From an uncultured Clostridia bacterium (lineage in GTDB: Bacteria; Bacillota; Clostridia; Christensenellales; QALW01), in the NCBI GenBank assembly GCA_934465535.1, contig CAKSKV010000015.1, positions 1-23,758 of the forward strand: 23,758 bases of DNA. The letters are read 5' to 3'. Made by a program: the position numbers and the translations under genes. Shown in pieces: positions 23,196-23,758 of this stretch. How positions within the stretch are numbered: the first letter of the stretch is position 1; each line of letters starts with the position of its first letter. A model generated the notes under the pieces. The model was not told where the DNA came from, ran no database searches, and worked only from the letters and a program-made list of their open reading frames with translations.

Positions 23196-23758
23196 TCACG
23201 ACCTTGACGATTCTGCGATAGCAAGCATCTCCTTTATGGTTGCAAGGTCTACAAGTCCGACGCCGGTAAAGTGGATGTCAATGCGCACTCGCTTATGTCC
23301 GTTCACCATTTCACTATTGTGAACCTCGATCCGCTTGATGATCTTATTGACCACCTCCGGCGTGAGCGTTTCCATACTGGAGTATTCCCTGAGCCCTGCC
23401 AGCAAAAGACGAATATCCACGCTTTCCCGTTCCAGTTCGGCCAACGCTTTTTCCTTGATGCTGACGGATTGCAGTAGCTCCGCCTGCTCTTTTTCGTATT
23501 TTGCAGCCATACGGGAATAACGCTCGTCAGATAACTTGCCCGCAAAATTATCCTCATAGAGCTTGGAGATCAGCCGGTCGATTTCATCGACACGGTGCTT
23601 TTCGGCAGCGATATCCGATTTAACGGATCGGATATTCTGATCTTTTCCCGCAGATTGTTGCTTTCCAATCATTTGCAGAAAAATGATTCGTGACAGGTGA
23701 CGAAATCTGCAAGATCACTGACCGCCACTGAGACGATTTGTTCCAGCACGACATTCCG
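23196..23758 (-). pseudogene. Large serine recombinase, C-terminal part, frameshifted and cut by window edge
   Basis: The C-terminal 158 codons (23196-23672) encode a coiled-coil segment (KHRVDEIDRLISKLYEDNFAGKLSDERY) and then SMETLTPEVVNKIIKRIEVHNSEMVNGHKRVRIDIHFTGVG, the DUF4368-like C-terminus of large serine recombinases of Tn4451/Tn5397-type conjugative elements. The preceding codons lie in another frame: reading in from the window edge gives RNVVLEQIVSVAVSDLADFVTCHESFF, the expected zinc-ribbon-to-coiled-coil transition, which then hits a stop. Adding one T to the five-T run (A-run 23679-23683 on the plus strand) restores a continuous ESFFLQMIGKQ. The gene is either inactivated by a one-base deletion or carries a sequencing error. 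The catalytic N-terminal domain is outside the window. Confidence 0.85.

Overview
The window looks like a chromosomal segment of an anaerobic Bacillota (Clostridia-like) bacterium of roughly balanced base composition, probably from an uncultured gut lineage. Support comes from AGGAGG-type ribosome binding sites (two of them deciding TTG starts), consensus sigma-A promoters, the rplM-rpsI pair, an MEP-pathway ispE, an M42 peptidase, lipoproteins with LAGC/LVGC lipoboxes and a clostridial-type large serine recombinase. Species cannot be assigned from sequence alone. Nearly all genes lie on the minus strand; only a cupin gene, a GNAT acetyltransferase and rplM-rpsI lie on the plus strand.

Region by region. 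(1) 1-2252: a perfect heptanucleotide tandem repeat, then a probable membrane-bound anti-sigma/sensor protein overlapping the gene for an ECF sigma factor. (2) 2683-8375: the most notable locus, a self-contained three-gene cassette with its own promoter and terminator. It encodes a TerB-N/TerB-C protein, a DUF2791 (BrxD-like) P-loop ATPase and an Lhr-like DEVH helicase. This composition matches the anti-phage system named Shango (sngA-sngB-sngC). (3) 8416-10402: a divergent small cupin gene with its terminator, and an auxin-efflux-carrier family transporter. (4) 10503-12780: a flippase and a small lipoprotein behind one promoter. (5) 12881-16288: an ArsR/SmtB metalloregulator, UvrC and a Cof-type HAD phosphatase in one direction behind a near-perfect promoter. 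(6) 16319-18035: ispE divergent from a GNAT gene with a cysteine-bearing tail. (7) 18177-21819: an M42 aminopeptidase, an SGNH-hydrolase lipoprotein and a secreted, C-terminally anchored protein of unknown function, each apparently separately transcribed. (8) 22044-23758: rplM-rpsI behind a perfect consensus promoter, then a frameshifted large serine recombinase gene running off the window, which suggests a mobile element inserted after rpsI.

How the genes work together. The defence cassette is translationally coupled (ATGA overlap of sngA/sngB) and is expected to act as one complex or pathway on invading DNA. The sigma/anti-sigma pair should form an envelope-responsive switch. The ArsR-UvrC-HAD cluster has a promoter and leader structures consistent with metal-responsive control of at least arsR. 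The cupin and rplM promoters share a 17-base upstream sequence element, a regulatory link not explained by their products. All functional calls are by reading motifs; no database search was run.
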